A DNA stretch of 64,000 nt from Neisseria musculi (lineage in GTDB: Bacteria > Pseudomonadota > Gammaproteobacteria > Burkholderiales > Neisseriaceae): the NCBI RefSeq assembly GCF_014297595.2, contig NZ_CP060414.2, forward strand, positions 2,418,001-2,482,000, read 5' to 3'. Under the pieces are notes generated by a model that worked only from the letters and a program-made list of their open reading frames with translations, ran no database searches and was not told where the DNA came from. How positions within the stretch are numbered: position 1 is the stretch's first letter; each line of letters begins with the position of its first letter. Positions 36,233 to 45,491 of this stretch are shown piece after piece. The position numbers were made by a program, and so were the translations under genes.

Positions 36233-36736
36233 ATGAAACGTGCCAAAAAATACCCTTTTCTCAAATTGCAGCGGCAGCGCTTCTCACTGCATTTCAGCAA
36301 CCAAAGCGGCATCGCCGCCCTACCGGCCGAACACGATTTCTACCGCTGGATCTGGCACGCGCTGAAACACCGCTTCCGCCGCGCCGAAATCGGCCTGATC
36401 CTGCTCGACAAAGAAGCCGCCCGCACCTACAACCGCGACTACCGCGGCAAAGACTACGCCACCAATGTGTTGAGCTTTGCCTTCAACGAAGGCGAAATCT
36501 TCCCCGAACAGCTTTCAGACGGCCTTTTCGGCGATATCGTTATCTGCCCGCAGGTGGTGCTGAAAGAAGCCGCCGAGCAAGGCAAAACGCCCGCGCAGCA
36601 TTTCGCCCACCTCACTGTGCACGGCACGCTGCACCTGATGGGCTACGACCACATTGACGAAGCCGAAGCCGAAATCATGGAAACACTTGAAACCCGCCTG
36701 CTGAATCAGTTAGGATATCCCAACCCGTATGTTTGA
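36233..36736 (+). CDS. ybeY: rRNA maturation endonuclease YbeY
   Basis: YbeY (167 residues) is a zinc endoribonuclease needed for 16S rRNA 3' processing and ribosome quality control. The zinc motif is HGTLHLMGYDH (HxxxHxxxxxH). NRDYRGKDYATNVLSFAF is the conserved substrate segment. The start MKRAKKYPFL matches Neisseria relatives as I recall them. A DUS lies inside the gene (read LSDGLFG). A GTG-led frame from 36166 would join ybeY if the A11 tract lost one base, which I take as chance. The CorC-like gene follows, 18 bases after the ybeY stop. Confidence 0.95.
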   Translation: MKRAKKYPFLKLQRQRFSLHFSNQSGIAALPAEHDFYRWIWHALKHRFRRAEIGLILLDKEAARTYNRDYRGKDYATNVLSFAFNEGEIFPEQLSDGLFGDIVICPQVVLKEAAEQGKTPAQHFAHLTVHGTLHLMGYDHIDEAEAEIMETLETRLLNQLGYPNPYV

Positions 36737-36754
36737 TTAGGATTGAACACTAAA

Positions 36755-37585
36755 ATGGACGACAGCCAGTCGAAGCCTTCTTTTTTCGAACGCATCATCT
36801 CCCGCATTTCGGGCGATGCCCCCGATTCCGCCGAAGACGTCGTCAGCCTGCTGCGCCAGGCGCACGAGCAGCAGGTGTTTGACAGCGAAACCCTGCAACA
36901 CCTTGAAAAAATGCTGGATTTTTCCGAGCTCGAAGTGCGCGATGCCATGATTACCCGCAGCCGCATGGATGTGATTAAGGCCGGCGAAAGCATGGAGCGC
37001 ATCATCGCCTACATTATCGAAACCGCCCATTCGCGCTTTCCCGTTATCGGCGAAGACAAAGACAACGTATTGGGCATTCTGCACGCCAAAGACCTGCTGA
37101 AATATGCCTTGAATCCCGAGCAGTTCAACCTGCAAAGCATCTTGCGCCCCCCTGTGTTTGTGCCCGAAAGCAAACCGCTCAACACCCTGTTGAGGGAATT
37201 TCGCGAGCAGCGCAACCATATGGCGGTGGTGGTGGACGAATACGGCGGCATTTCCGGCCTGGTAACGCTTGAAGACATCATCGAACAGATTATCGGCGAC
37301 ATCGAAGACGAATTTGATGACGATGAAAGTGCCGACAATATCTTCCCCGTTTCTGCCGAACGCTTCCGCATCAACGCCGTTACCGAAATCGAAGACATCA
37401 ATGAATATTTCGGCACTGCCTACAGCAGCGAAGAAGCCGACACCATCGGCGGGCTGGTGATTCAGGAAATCGGCCACCTGCCTGTGCGCGGCGAAAAAGT
37501 GGTGATAGGCTCCCTGCAGTTTACCGTTGCCCGCGCCGACAACCGCAGGCTGCACACGTTGATGGCAACTCGGGTGAAAGAATAG
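36755..37585 (+). CDS. CorC/HlyC-type CBS-domain transporter-associated protein
   Basis: A 276-residue cytosolic protein with two CBS domains (about residues 65-185; VRDAMITRSRMDVIKA and VVVDEYGGISGLVTLEDIIEQI) and a C-terminal CorC/HlyC domain (from about 190, AERFRINAVTEIEDIN). There is no DUF21 membrane part, so it resembles E. coli CorC (YbeX), linked to Mg/Co efflux and encoded next to ybeY in many proteobacteria, as here. The ATG at 36755 is preferred to the TTG at 36743. Confidence 0.9.
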   Translation: MDDSQSKPSFFERIISRISGDAPDSAEDVVSLLRQAHEQQVFDSETLQHLEKMLDFSELEVRDAMITRSRMDVIKAGESMERIIAYIIETAHSRFPVIGEDKDNVLGILHAKDLLKYALNPEQFNLQSILRPPVFVPESKPLNTLLREFREQRNHMAVVVDEYGGISGLVTLEDIIEQIIGDIEDEFDDDESADNIFPVSAERFRINAVTEIEDINEYFGTAYSSEEADTIGGLVIQEIGHLPVRGEKVVIGSLQFTVARADNRRLHTLMATRVKE

Positions 37586-37610
37586 CCTGTTTGAATTTTC
37601 CGTTGGTATG

Positions 37611-37646
37611 AAAGGCCGTCTGAAACGCTGTTCAGACGGCCTTTAT
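37611..37646 (+). terminator. Terminator after the ybeY-CorC operon
   Basis: AAAGGCCGTCTGAA and TTCAGACGGCCTTT form a 14-bp perfect stem with a 6-base loop, 26 bases past the stop. Confidence 0.75.
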
Positions 37647-38199
37647 GCGTGCGCGGCGGCCGCTTTGCTTCAGATTAAGCCGGAAAATCCCCCCCCTCGA
37701 CCGCAACACCGCCGTTGCTGCCTGAGCGGGAATACGGTCGGGCAGGCGTTTCAGACGGCTTAAGCGAACGCGGCGGCAATCCACGGCGTTGGAAAAGACT
37801 CTGCGCCAATGAAAAGCGTGCCTCGCGACAAGTATGGCCGATGCAGGGAAAGCCCCCGCATTTTCTCAAGCCGTGGTTGGGCAACATTCAAAAACACCAA
37901 AGGAACACCAAAGGAACACCAAAGGAACACAAGGCTTGCTGCCGTTATTGCTGCCGGCGCGGGAATACGGAAAGGATGGTGATGATGGCGTTGAAGCCTT
38001 TCAGACGGCCTCAAAGTGTTTTATAAAGGGCTTCGGCCGTCTGAAAATGTTGAAACGGTGAGATACATATTTTTCGGATACCGCGCGGTACGGCGGGGTT
38101 GGGAAACAGGGCGTTTCGGGCGGTCGGGGCAGGTTTGCCGTTCGGTTCAGACCCGTGATAACGGCAAAGGCGTGATAACGGGGCAAGACGTGAATGGAA
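37647..38199. other. Gene-free region between CorC-like gene and glyS
   Basis: Convergent genes face this gap, which has no recognisable gene. It holds several DUS (37750, 38000, 38036), a run of eight C residues near 37690, and the 11-bp tandem repeat at 37893. Confidence 0.5.
37893..37934. repeat. 11-bp tandem repeat, about 3.7 units
   Basis: AACACCAAAGG is repeated exactly three times from 37893 to 37925 and then partially (AACACAAGG). The unit is not a multiple of three. It lies in no convincing gene. Confidence 0.85.
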
Positions 38200-38236
38200 A
38201 AGGGCGCAATCCTGCGCAATACAGGATTGCGCCCTT
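38200..38236 (-). terminator. Terminator after glyS
   Basis: AAGGGCGCAATCCTG and CAGGATTGCGCCCTT form a perfect 15-bp stem with a 7-base loop; the minus-strand side continues TTCC. It lies about 65 bases past the glyS stop and could work in both directions. Confidence 0.75.
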
Positions 38237-38300
38237 GAAAACCGTTTGGTCAAACCGCCCGGTTTTAGGGTTCAGACGGCCTTGTGCCGGCAGGAGTGTA

Positions 38301-40361
38301 TCAGCCGCCCAACAGCGCGATATCGGCCACCGCGTTCATTTGAGAGGCCAGCTGGTTGAGCAGGTTGAGGCGGTTTTGTTTCACGGCGGCATCATCGGCC
38401 ATCACCATTACGCTGTCGAAAAAGGCATCGACCTGCGGTTTGATGGCGGCCAACCCGGTTAAGGCCGTCTGAAAATCCTGCGCGGCCAGCGCGGCATCGA
38501 TTTTCGGCTGCAAGGCTTGCGAAGCGGCAAACAAGGCCTGCTCTTCGGCCTGCTGCAACAAGCTTTCGTTTACCGAACCCGGTTGGATATCGGCTTTTTT
38601 CAGCAGGTTTTGCACACGCTTGTTGGCAGCGGTGAGCGCGGCGGCTTCGGGCAGTTTTTTAAATGCTTCCACCGCTTGCAGTTTGGCAGGCAGATCGTTG
38701 AGGCGGTCGGGTTGTTTGGCCAGCACGGCGGCCGCCACGTCTTGCGGATAGTCGTTTTGCAGCAGCACCGCCAGCCGTGCCTGCATAAACTCGGCCACTT
38801 CGGCGAGCGTGTTACCGGCCAGCCTGCCGGCGGGGAAGGCGGCATAAGCGGCTTGCAGCACATCGCTGATGCTCAAATCGCTGTTCATCAGCATACGCAG
38901 AATGCCCAGGGCGGAGCGGCGCAGCGCGTAGGGGTCTTTATCGCCGGTGGGAATCAGGCCGATGCCCCAAATGCCGACCAGCGTTTCCAGCTTGTCGGCC
39001 AGCGCGGCGGCGGTGGCAATTTTGCCTTCCGGCAGTTGGTCGCCGGCAAAGCGCGGCCGGTAATGCTGCTCGATGGCGTTGGCGGTTTCTTCGGTTTCGC
39101 CGTCCGAAAGGGCGTAGTATTTGCCCATCGTGCCTTGCAGTTCGGGAAATTCGCCCACCATTTCGGTGACCAAATCGGCTTTGGATAGGCGGGTGGCGCG
39201 CTCGGCGGCATCGGCATCGGCGCCCAGGGCGGCGGCAATATGGCGGCTGACGGCGGCGAGCCGTTCGATGCGTTCGGCCTGGCTGCCCAGTTTGTTGTGG
39301 TACACCACTTGCGACAATTTCGGCAAACGGCTTTCGAGCGTGGTTTTTTGGTCTTGCCTGTAGAAAAACTCGGCATCGGCCAGCCGCGCGCGCAACACGC
39401 GCTCGTTGCCGCGAACGATATGCGAAGGGTCTTCGGCCTGCAGGTTGGAAACCAGCAGAAAGCGGTTGATTAGTCTGCCGTTTTTATCCAGCAGCGGAAA
39501 ATATTTCTGGTTTTGCTGCATGGTGAGAATCAGGCATTCCTGCGGCACGGCGAGAAAATGTTCTTCAAAACCGGCTTCCAGCACCACCGGCCATTCCACC
39601 AGCGCGGTAACTTCTTCCAACAAGGCATCATCGGCGGCCACGGTGGCGTTCAAGCGGACTGCCTGCCGGGTTAAGGCCGTCTGAATGGCGGTTTTGCGCT
39701 CGGCAAACGAAGCCATCACCCTGCCTTCGTTTTTCAGTTGCACGGCGTAGCTGTCGGCATCGGCCAGCACAATCGGGCCGTCTGAAAGAAAACGGTGGCC
39801 GAGGGTGAAGTTGCGGCTCTGCAACCCCAACACCGATACGGGCACGGTGTCTGTGCCGTGCATGGCCACCAGCCCGTGCACGGGGCGCACGAAGGTGTGT
39901 GTGCTGCTGCCCCAGCGCATCACTTTGGGAATCGGCAGCTTTTTCACCGCTTGGCTGAGAATGTCTTCCAGCAGTTCGCCCAAAGGTTTGCCCGCTTGGG
40001 TAAACTCGTGGGCATAAACATTTTGTTTACCGTCATGGATGATTTTCAAGTCGGCAATTTCCACGCCGGCCGAGCGGGCGAATCCTGCCAGGGCGGGGGT
40101 GGGGTTGCCGTCTTTCACGGCGTGGGCGGCGGCGGGGCCTTTTTTTACCACCAGCCGGTCGGCCTGCACGGTTTTCACGTTTTCTACCTGCACGGCCAGG
40201 CGGCGCGGCGAGGCATAGGCGGTGTAGCCGGCGCTGCCGTCTGTTAATTGCGCTTTTTCCAGCCCTTCGGCAACGGAGGCGGCAAAGTGGTTGCCGAGAT
40301 TATTGAGGGCTTTGGGGGGAAGCTCTTCGGTTAAGAGTTCGATTAACAGGGTTTGGGTCAT
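38301..40361 (-). CDS. glyS: Glycyl-tRNA synthetase beta subunit
   Basis: GlyS (686 residues) is the tRNA-binding subunit of the alpha2-beta2 glycyl-tRNA synthetase. It begins TLLIELLTEELPPKAL and contains EWPVVLEAGFEEHFLAVPQECLI-type sequence (split here as VEWPVVLEAGFEE and FLAVPQECLILTM) and the HD-like region GIGLIPTGDKDPYALRR. Several DUS lie inside. The partner glyQ is 5.1 kb upstream, beyond a pseudogene, two glycosyltransferases and msbA. Confidence 0.97.
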   Translation of the reverse strand: MTQTLLIELLTEELPPKALNNLGNHFAASVAEGLEKAQLTDGSAGYTAYASPRRLAVQVENVKTVQADRLVVKKGPAAAHAVKDGNPTPALAGFARSAGVEIADLKIIHDGKQNVYAHEFTQAGKPLGELLEDILSQAVKKLPIPKVMRWGSSTHTFVRPVHGLVAMHGTDTVPVSVLGLQSRNFTLGHRFLSDGPIVLADADSYAVQLKNEGRVMASFAERKTAIQTALTRQAVRLNATVAADDALLEEVTALVEWPVVLEAGFEEHFLAVPQECLILTMQQNQKYFPLLDKNGRLINRFLLVSNLQAEDPSHIVRGNERVLRARLADAEFFYRQDQKTTLESRLPKLSQVVYHNKLGSQAERIERLAAVSRHIAAALGADADAAERATRLSKADLVTEMVGEFPELQGTMGKYYALSDGETEETANAIEQHYRPRFAGDQLPEGKIATAAALADKLETLVGIWGIGLIPTGDKDPYALRRSALGILRMLMNSDLSISDVLQAAYAAFPAGRLAGNTLAEVAEFMQARLAVLLQNDYPQDVAAAVLAKQPDRLNDLPAKLQAVEAFKKLPEAAALTAANKRVQNLLKKADIQPGSVNESLLQQAEEQALFAASQALQPKIDAALAAQDFQTALTGLAAIKPQVDAFFDSVMVMADDAAVKQNRLNLLNQLASQMNAVADIALLGG

Positions 40362-40411
40362 TGTTGTTGCTTTCTTTTTGTGTTTGTTCGGTTAAGGGTT
40401 TCAACAGGCTT

Positions 40412-41376
40412 TCAGACGGCTTGATTCAGCATGTGCATCATCAGGCGGATTAAAGTTTCTTTTTGTTTGGGGTTGGATTCTGCCACCAGCAGCGTTAAAG
40501 CTGCCAGCTCGGTGTCGTTAATCACGGGGTTGCCGTGTTTGTCCGCAACCTGCCGTTGCGGTGTAGAAAATCGGCAAATCAAAAGGCACTACTGCGCTTG
40601 TTGCTGTCTGCAAACGGGTGGTTTTTCACGACAAAATACAATAAATGCGCGGCCTTGCCTCCATGCCGGGACAGGCTGCTTTGCCGAAAACGGTTTGTGT
40701 CGGATTGCCCAACAGGGCTTCCAGGCCGTTGCCGCGTTCGCGGGCGAACAATTCGGTGGCTTCGCCCCGCTGTATCAATTGCATTTTTAACCTGCCAAAG
40801 CATGCTGCGTCCGGCTGCGGTCGGCAGAGTGCCGCCATTTTCGCCGAGCCGCTTGCTCAGCAGCCCTTCATCATATTGCTGCAACCACAAAAATGTTTGC
40901 GTGTAGCGGCTGACAATATCCACCAGCCCGCGCCCGCTTTGTATGGTTGTCGGGCGATGCGGCGGTTTTCTGAATCAGCGCCAAAGCCTGATGCAGCTCA
41001 CCGGCATTCTGCTGCAAACGCTTTTGGTTGAGCGTGTAGCCCTTGGGCAGATAGTCTTTCAGACGGCCGGTTGCCCAACGGCGGAACGCAACGCCGTGCG
41101 GGGACTTGATGCGGTAGCCCGCCGAAATAATGGTTTCAAGGTCATAAAAGGTAACCGGCCGGTCGGCAGAAGCAATATGCATTTTTTGCATATTGCTTTT
41201 TCACTGATTTCACCTTTGTCAACCGCATTGTTGATATGGCGGGAAATCACAGATTGGTCTCTGCCGAACAGTTGCACCATCTGCGTCTGCGACAGCCAAA
41301 CGGTTTCCTGCCCGAAGCGCACTTCCACATGGGTGTGGCCATCGGGGGTTTGGTAGATTTCGATGGGGTTGTTCAT
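40412..41376 (-). pseudogene. Decayed RhuM-Fic (virulence RhuM/DOC) gene
   Basis: Starting at the ATG at 41376, pieces of one protein occur in order in different frames: VWLSQTQMVQLFGRDQSVISRH; then from about 41183 MQKMHIASADRPVTFYDLE; from about 40935 DIVSRYTQTFLWLQQYDEGLL; from about 40785 LIQRGEATELFARERG; from about 40655 KAAHLLYFVVKNHPFADSNKR; from about 40583 FADFLHRNG; and from about 40548 HGNPVINDTELAALTLL to a stop at 40412. That needs at least six frame changes. The RhuM half resembles DNA-binding virulence proteins; the Fic/Doc motif reads HPFADSNKR, where HPFxDGNKR is usual. It cannot make the full protein. It ends in GCC GTC TGA of a DUS. Confidence 0.85.
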
Positions 41377-41479
41377 AAGCGTTTTTATGGTTTGCGGATG
41401 TGTTTTTCAGACGGCCTTAAGGTATGTTTTGGTCTCGGCCTATGCGGCCGGTTATGATGCAGGCCGTCTGAAAATGCCG

Positions 41480-42556
41480 TTAGCTCACTCGCTGTTTTCT
41501 AAACAGTTTTCTCACCGACTGCTCCAAACAATACAGGGGGCTAAACAGCAGCCAAGCCGGTGAAAATATTATTTTGAATAATTCTGCCTCTGCTCCTGCT
41601 GTTGGGGGAATAATGTTGCGTTTTTTCGGCCTGCCGCGCATTGCCCAATTGATTTTTTTACCGAAGCGGATGATTTTCCAAGTGTGGGAACGGTAAATAT
41701 CGGCCAGGTGTTGCGAGGCCGGCAAACTGTTTGCCGGGCTGCCGTTGAAAATACGATTGACCGCAATGGTGTCGATTTCTTTTACCCACCAGCCGAAGTG
41801 TTTTACTTTTAGCCGGTACAATTGGCGGTCGGCTTCATGCCATGCTTCTCTTTTCTGCATGGCTTCGTGTGAAGTTACGGCACCGCCCGATAAGATCGTA
41901 TTGCTGCCGTCTGAGCGTATGCAGTATTCCGCACTGTGCCCCGGAACACGCAGCGGTTCATGCCTAAAGGCCAGGCGCAGTAGAAATTCATAGTCTTCAT
42001 TTTTGCACAGCTGCTCATTTACTGTGCCGAGACCGCCGGCCCTTTCCCTATCCAACACAAAAGAGTGAATTGGGATAAAGTTGTTTTTCATATGTTCGTG
42101 AAACGAATACTCTCCTTGATAGAAAGGATAGCTGCGTGATATCAGTTGCCCGTCTTTGTTGAAATCTGCCCTGACAATGCCGCTGTAAGCCCAAGCAAAT
42201 TTGCTTTTTTGCAATGCCTGAACCAGCTGTTGGTAATGATGGGGATAAACTTTGTCGTCATCGTCCAAAAAGGCCAGATATCTTCCGGTAGCGGCTTCCA
42301 TGCCCATGTTTAAGCTGAGCGAGCGTGCATCGGCTTCCGATACATGGTGTAAAAAGCGGATATTGGGGTAGTATTTTTGCCATTTCTCAATCAGCAGCCG
42401 GGTTTTTTCCAACGAATCTGTTCGGGTTTTGCATTGGGAAACAATAATGGGTTCTAAATCATGATGTTGCTGGCCGGATAAAATAAACAGGCATTTATCT
42501 AAAAAATGCTCGCGCCCGGGCATGGTGCGGATAACGACAGAAACGGTTTGATTCAT
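41480..42556 (-). CDS. Family 2 glycosyltransferase
   Basis: A 358-residue GT-A fold enzyme. It opens TVSVVIRTMPGREHFLDKCL, and the sugar-nucleotide/metal motif is FLDDDDKVYP (DxD) after YLAFL. No membrane helices are obvious, although the C-terminal part is hydrophobic near WLLFSPLYCLE and could be peripheral. The start is the ATG at 42556 with GGAG nine bases upstream, two bases past the stop of the preceding glycosyltransferase. Sugar donor and acceptor unknown; location beside msbA suggests lipooligosaccharide. Confidence 0.85.
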   Translation of the reverse strand: MNQTVSVVIRTMPGREHFLDKCLFILSGQQHHDLEPIIVSQCKTRTDSLEKTRLLIEKWQKYYPNIRFLHHVSEADARSLSLNMGMEAATGRYLAFLDDDDKVYPHHYQQLVQALQKSKFAWAYSGIVRADFNKDGQLISRSYPFYQGEYSFHEHMKNNFIPIHSFVLDRERAGGLGTVNEQLCKNEDYEFLLRLAFRHEPLRVPGHSAEYCIRSDGSNTILSGGAVTSHEAMQKREAWHEADRQLYRLKVKHFGWWVKEIDTIAVNRIFNGSPANSLPASQHLADIYRSHTWKIIRFGKKINWAMRGRPKKRNIIPPTAGAEAELFKIIFSPAWLLFSPLYCLEQSVRKLFRKQRVS

Positions 42557-42558
42557 GT

Positions 42559-43392
42559 TCAGCTCCACATAGGCTGCGCGAAATGCAAGCCGTTATTGAA
42601 ATCGGGATTGGCTTTCAACACTTCTTCAACCGAGTGTTGCGGGATTTTTTCAAGCTGCTGCAACAAATCTTTTTTGCTCAAATCCACATATTTCATCCAT
42701 ATATTCAAGGCTGTGTTTTGAAATTTTTCGGCACGCCATTTATGTGCGAGACAAGTGGCGGCACGCCAGATTTCCGACTCTCTCGACTGCCTTTCCATGG
42801 CATAGTGGAAAAACAGCGCATCGGCGCAGGTGTAGCAGTGGAAACCTGCCGCTTTTGCCCGCCACGATAAATCCACATCTTCGCAATATAAAAAGAAATC
42901 TTCGTCAAAACCATGTATTTTTTTATAGATTTCATTGGGAATCAGCACACATGCGCCCGAACACCAGCCGGTCAGCCCGGTTGCAGGGTTGAATGTTTTC
43001 GGGTGCATGATCGGCTCCTGTATGGCTTCGACCAAGCCGTGCCAATCGGTTTTGCAGGCAAAGGCAACCAGTTTTTCCAAGCCTTGATCGTGCAGAAAAC
43101 CATCGGGGTTCATGCAGAGATAGGCGGTAGAGTGGGGGGATGTTTCTGCAAAAATGCGGTTGTGGCCGCCGCCGAAGCCAAGATTTTCGCCTTCGTAAAT
43201 TTTAACCGGCCACCCTTTGGCGGCAGCCAGGGTTTCCATCTCTGCCACGAGCTTTCTGCTGCCTTGGTTGCGGATAAGCACCTCGAAATTTTCTGCGCCG
43301 TAGGTTTGGCTGAAAACCGCTTCCAAACAGCGGGAAATTTCGGAAACGGGGTTGTTGTAGGCCAATATGCCTATGCTGATAAACGGCTTCAT
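42559..43392 (-). CDS. Family 2 glycosyltransferase (rhamnosyltransferase-like)
   Basis: A 277-residue glycosyltransferase. The N-terminus SIGILAYNNPVSEISRCLEA is typical of GT2, with NLGFGGGHNRIF and YLCMNPDGFLHD (the region replacing DxD in rhamnosyltransferase-type enzymes) and an acidic FFLYCEDVDLSWRAKAAGF catalytic segment. AGGAGA lies eight bases before the ATG at 43392; the frame to 43551 lacks family sequence. Translationally coupled to the next glycosyltransferase. Actual sugar unknown. Confidence 0.87.
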   Translation of the reverse strand: MKPFISIGILAYNNPVSEISRCLEAVFSQTYGAENFEVLIRNQGSRKLVAEMETLAAAKGWPVKIYEGENLGFGGGHNRIFAETSPHSTAYLCMNPDGFLHDQGLEKLVAFACKTDWHGLVEAIQEPIMHPKTFNPATGLTGWCSGACVLIPNEIYKKIHGFDEDFFLYCEDVDLSWRAKAAGFHCYTCADALFFHYAMERQSRESEIWRAATCLAHKWRAEKFQNTALNIWMKYVDLSKKDLLQQLEKIPQHSVEEVLKANPDFNNGLHFAQPMWS

Positions 43393-43555
43393 TTGATTCT
43401 CTCCTGATGCTGAAAGCCAATGTTGCAAAACGCAGGCCAACATATCGTGCTGTTCTGCAGATCTTTTATTCCCGGCCTCTGAATAATACCGATGCAAACC
43501 TGCCCGGTGTTTGAATGAGCAGCCGCAAACCCGAGGCCGTCTGAAACGCATGGTG

Positions 43556-45412
43556 TTAAGGGTTGCCGGCTTGTTTGGGCATATTGCTCAATGCGGCGTA
43601 ATAGCCGCCTTTTTTCATTAACTCTTGATGCGAACCTTGCTCGATGATGCGGCCTTCGTCCATCACAATGATGCGGTCGGCCTGTTCGATGGTGCTCAGG
43701 CGGTGGGCAACGATGATGCTGGTGCGGCCGTGCATCAGGCGCTCGAGGGCTTGCTGCACGAGGCGTTCGGATTCGTTGTCCAGCGCGCTGGTGGCTTCGT
43801 CAAGCAGCAGTATCGGGGCGTTTTTCAAGATGGCGCGGGCGATGGATACGCGCTGGCGTTGGCCGCCTGAAAGCTGGTTGCCGTTGGCGCCGATGGGTTG
43901 GTGCAGGCCGTGCGGCGAGTGGTTTACCAAGTCTTGCAGGTTGGCGGCGTTCAGCGCGGCCAGCACTTCTTCTTCGCTTGCTTCGGGGCGGCCGTAGCGC
44001 ACGTTGGCCAAGAGGGTGTCGTCAAACAGAAACACGTCTTGCGACACCAGGGCGAATTGCGCGCGCAGGTTGGCCAGGGTGAGGTCGGCGATATTGGCAC
44101 CGTCCAGCCAAACCGCGCCTGCGCTCGGCTCCACAAAACGCGGCAGCAGGTTGACCACGGTGGTTTTGCCGCTGCCGGAGCGGCCGACCAGCGCCACGCG
44201 CTCGCCGGGGCGGATGTCGAGATTGAAGTTGTCGAGCGCTTTTTTGCCGTCTGCGCGGTAGCGCACATCGATGTTTTCGAATTTCAGACGGCCGGTAACG
44301 TTGTGCAGGGTTTGGGTGCCGGTGTCTTTTTCGGGTTCGTTGTCTAAAAACTGGCACACGCCGTCTGAAGCCAGAAACATGGTCTGCATGGGAATGCTGA
44401 TGTTGGCAAGGTTTTTAATCGGACCGAGCATTTGCAGCATGGCCACGATAAAGGCCATAAATTCGCCGATGGTGGTGTAGCCGTTTTGGCTCTGCCACAG
44501 GGCGATGAAAATCACCACTGCCAAGGCGAAAGAAGCGATTAATTCGCTGAACGGCGAGCGGGCGGCGGTGGCCTGGGTGATTTTTTTGCCCAGCCTCACG
44601 ATGGTGTTGTTTACTTCGGCAAAACGGCCGGCGGCCTGCTCTTGACCGCCGAAGAGTTTTACCACGCTGTGCCCCTGGTGTACTTCGTTTACCACGTTGT
44701 TGAGTGTGCCGATGCTTTGCTGGGCGGAGGCGATGATGTGTTTGAGGCGGTTGCGGTAGTAGCGCGAGAGCAGCGAGAGCAGCGGGAACATCAGCGCCAC
44801 AATCAGGCTGAGCTGCCAGTTGAGATAGAGCAGCACACACACCAGGCCGATAACGATTAACGTGTCGCGGGTGAGGGTGATAAACACATTGCTGGCGTTG
44901 CTGATGGATTGTTCGGCCATCTGAACCATGTTCATCAACACATGGCCGGAAGGCGTTTCTTGATGGAATTTCGGCGAGAGCAGCAGCATTTTGGCAAACA
45001 TGTCGCGGCGCACATGGCTGATGGCCATCACCGAAACCCAAGTCATCAGATAAGTGCTGGCGAAGCGGCAGATGCCGCGTATCATCACCAAAACGATAAA
45101 AAACACCGGCACGACCCACACTTTGTCGGGCGTGCCCCAAATCATATAGGTGAACTGCATTCTCCAGTTTTGCAGGGCGGCGATGATACCGGTGGCGGTG
45201 GAGGGTTCGGGTGGGGCGGTGGGCGGTGCGAAGCCCTGATTGACCAAAGGCGCGATAAAGGCGGCCAGATAGCTTTCGGTGGCGGCCACACCGAAAATGG
45301 CGGCCAAAGCCCAAATGATGCGGCCTTTATAGGGGCGCACATATTTCATCAGCCGCATAAAGTTATGCGAATCTTCTTTGGTGAAGAGGCCGAAGGTGAG
45401 TTTTTCTATCAT
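43556..45412 (-). CDS. msbA: Lipid A export ATP-binding/permease protein MsbA
   Basis: MsbA (618 residues) flips core-lipid A across the inner membrane. The N-terminal half is an ABC exporter membrane domain with six helices. The nucleotide-binding half has Walker A (GRSGSGKTT), signature LSGGQRQR, Walker B (ILLLDEATSALD) and the switch His in IVAHRLST. The ATG at 45412 is chosen from family N-termini; a longer frame starts at 45442. Other half-size exporters are similar, but length and the neighbouring glycosyltransferases favour MsbA. Confidence 0.9.
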   Translation of the reverse strand: MIEKLTFGLFTKEDSHNFMRLMKYVRPYKGRIIWALAAIFGVAATESYLAAFIAPLVNQGFAPPTAPPEPSTATGIIAALQNWRMQFTYMIWGTPDKVWVVPVFFIVLVMIRGICRFASTYLMTWVSVMAISHVRRDMFAKMLLLSPKFHQETPSGHVLMNMVQMAEQSISNASNVFITLTRDTLIVIGLVCVLLYLNWQLSLIVALMFPLLSLLSRYYRNRLKHIIASAQQSIGTLNNVVNEVHQGHSVVKLFGGQEQAAGRFAEVNNTIVRLGKKITQATAARSPFSELIASFALAVVIFIALWQSQNGYTTIGEFMAFIVAMLQMLGPIKNLANISIPMQTMFLASDGVCQFLDNEPEKDTGTQTLHNVTGRLKFENIDVRYRADGKKALDNFNLDIRPGERVALVGRSGSGKTTVVNLLPRFVEPSAGAVWLDGANIADLTLANLRAQFALVSQDVFLFDDTLLANVRYGRPEASEEEVLAALNAANLQDLVNHSPHGLHQPIGANGNQLSGGQRQRVSIARAILKNAPILLLDEATSALDNESERLVQQALERLMHGRTSIIVAHRLSTIEQADRIIVMDEGRIIEQGSHQELMKKGGYYAALSNMPKQAGNP

Positions 45413-45448
45413 AAAGTCCGGGCCGTTTGAAAAATGTTGCAAGGCGTT

Positions 45449-45487
45449 TTCAGACGGCCTGTAAGCCTTGCGGCCGTCTGAAAACCC
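45449..45487. terminator. Inverted DUS pair between glyQ and msbA
   Basis: TTTTCAGACGGCC and GGCCGTCTGAAAA flank a 14-base loop right after the glyQ stop. Confidence 0.55.
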
Positions 45488-45491
45488 TGTT

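Noticed and set aside
36166-36657. Alternative plus-strand frame over ybeY starting at GTG
   Set aside because: Beyond the first 22 residues it is the wrong frame of ybeY; only the ybeY frame has the zinc motif.
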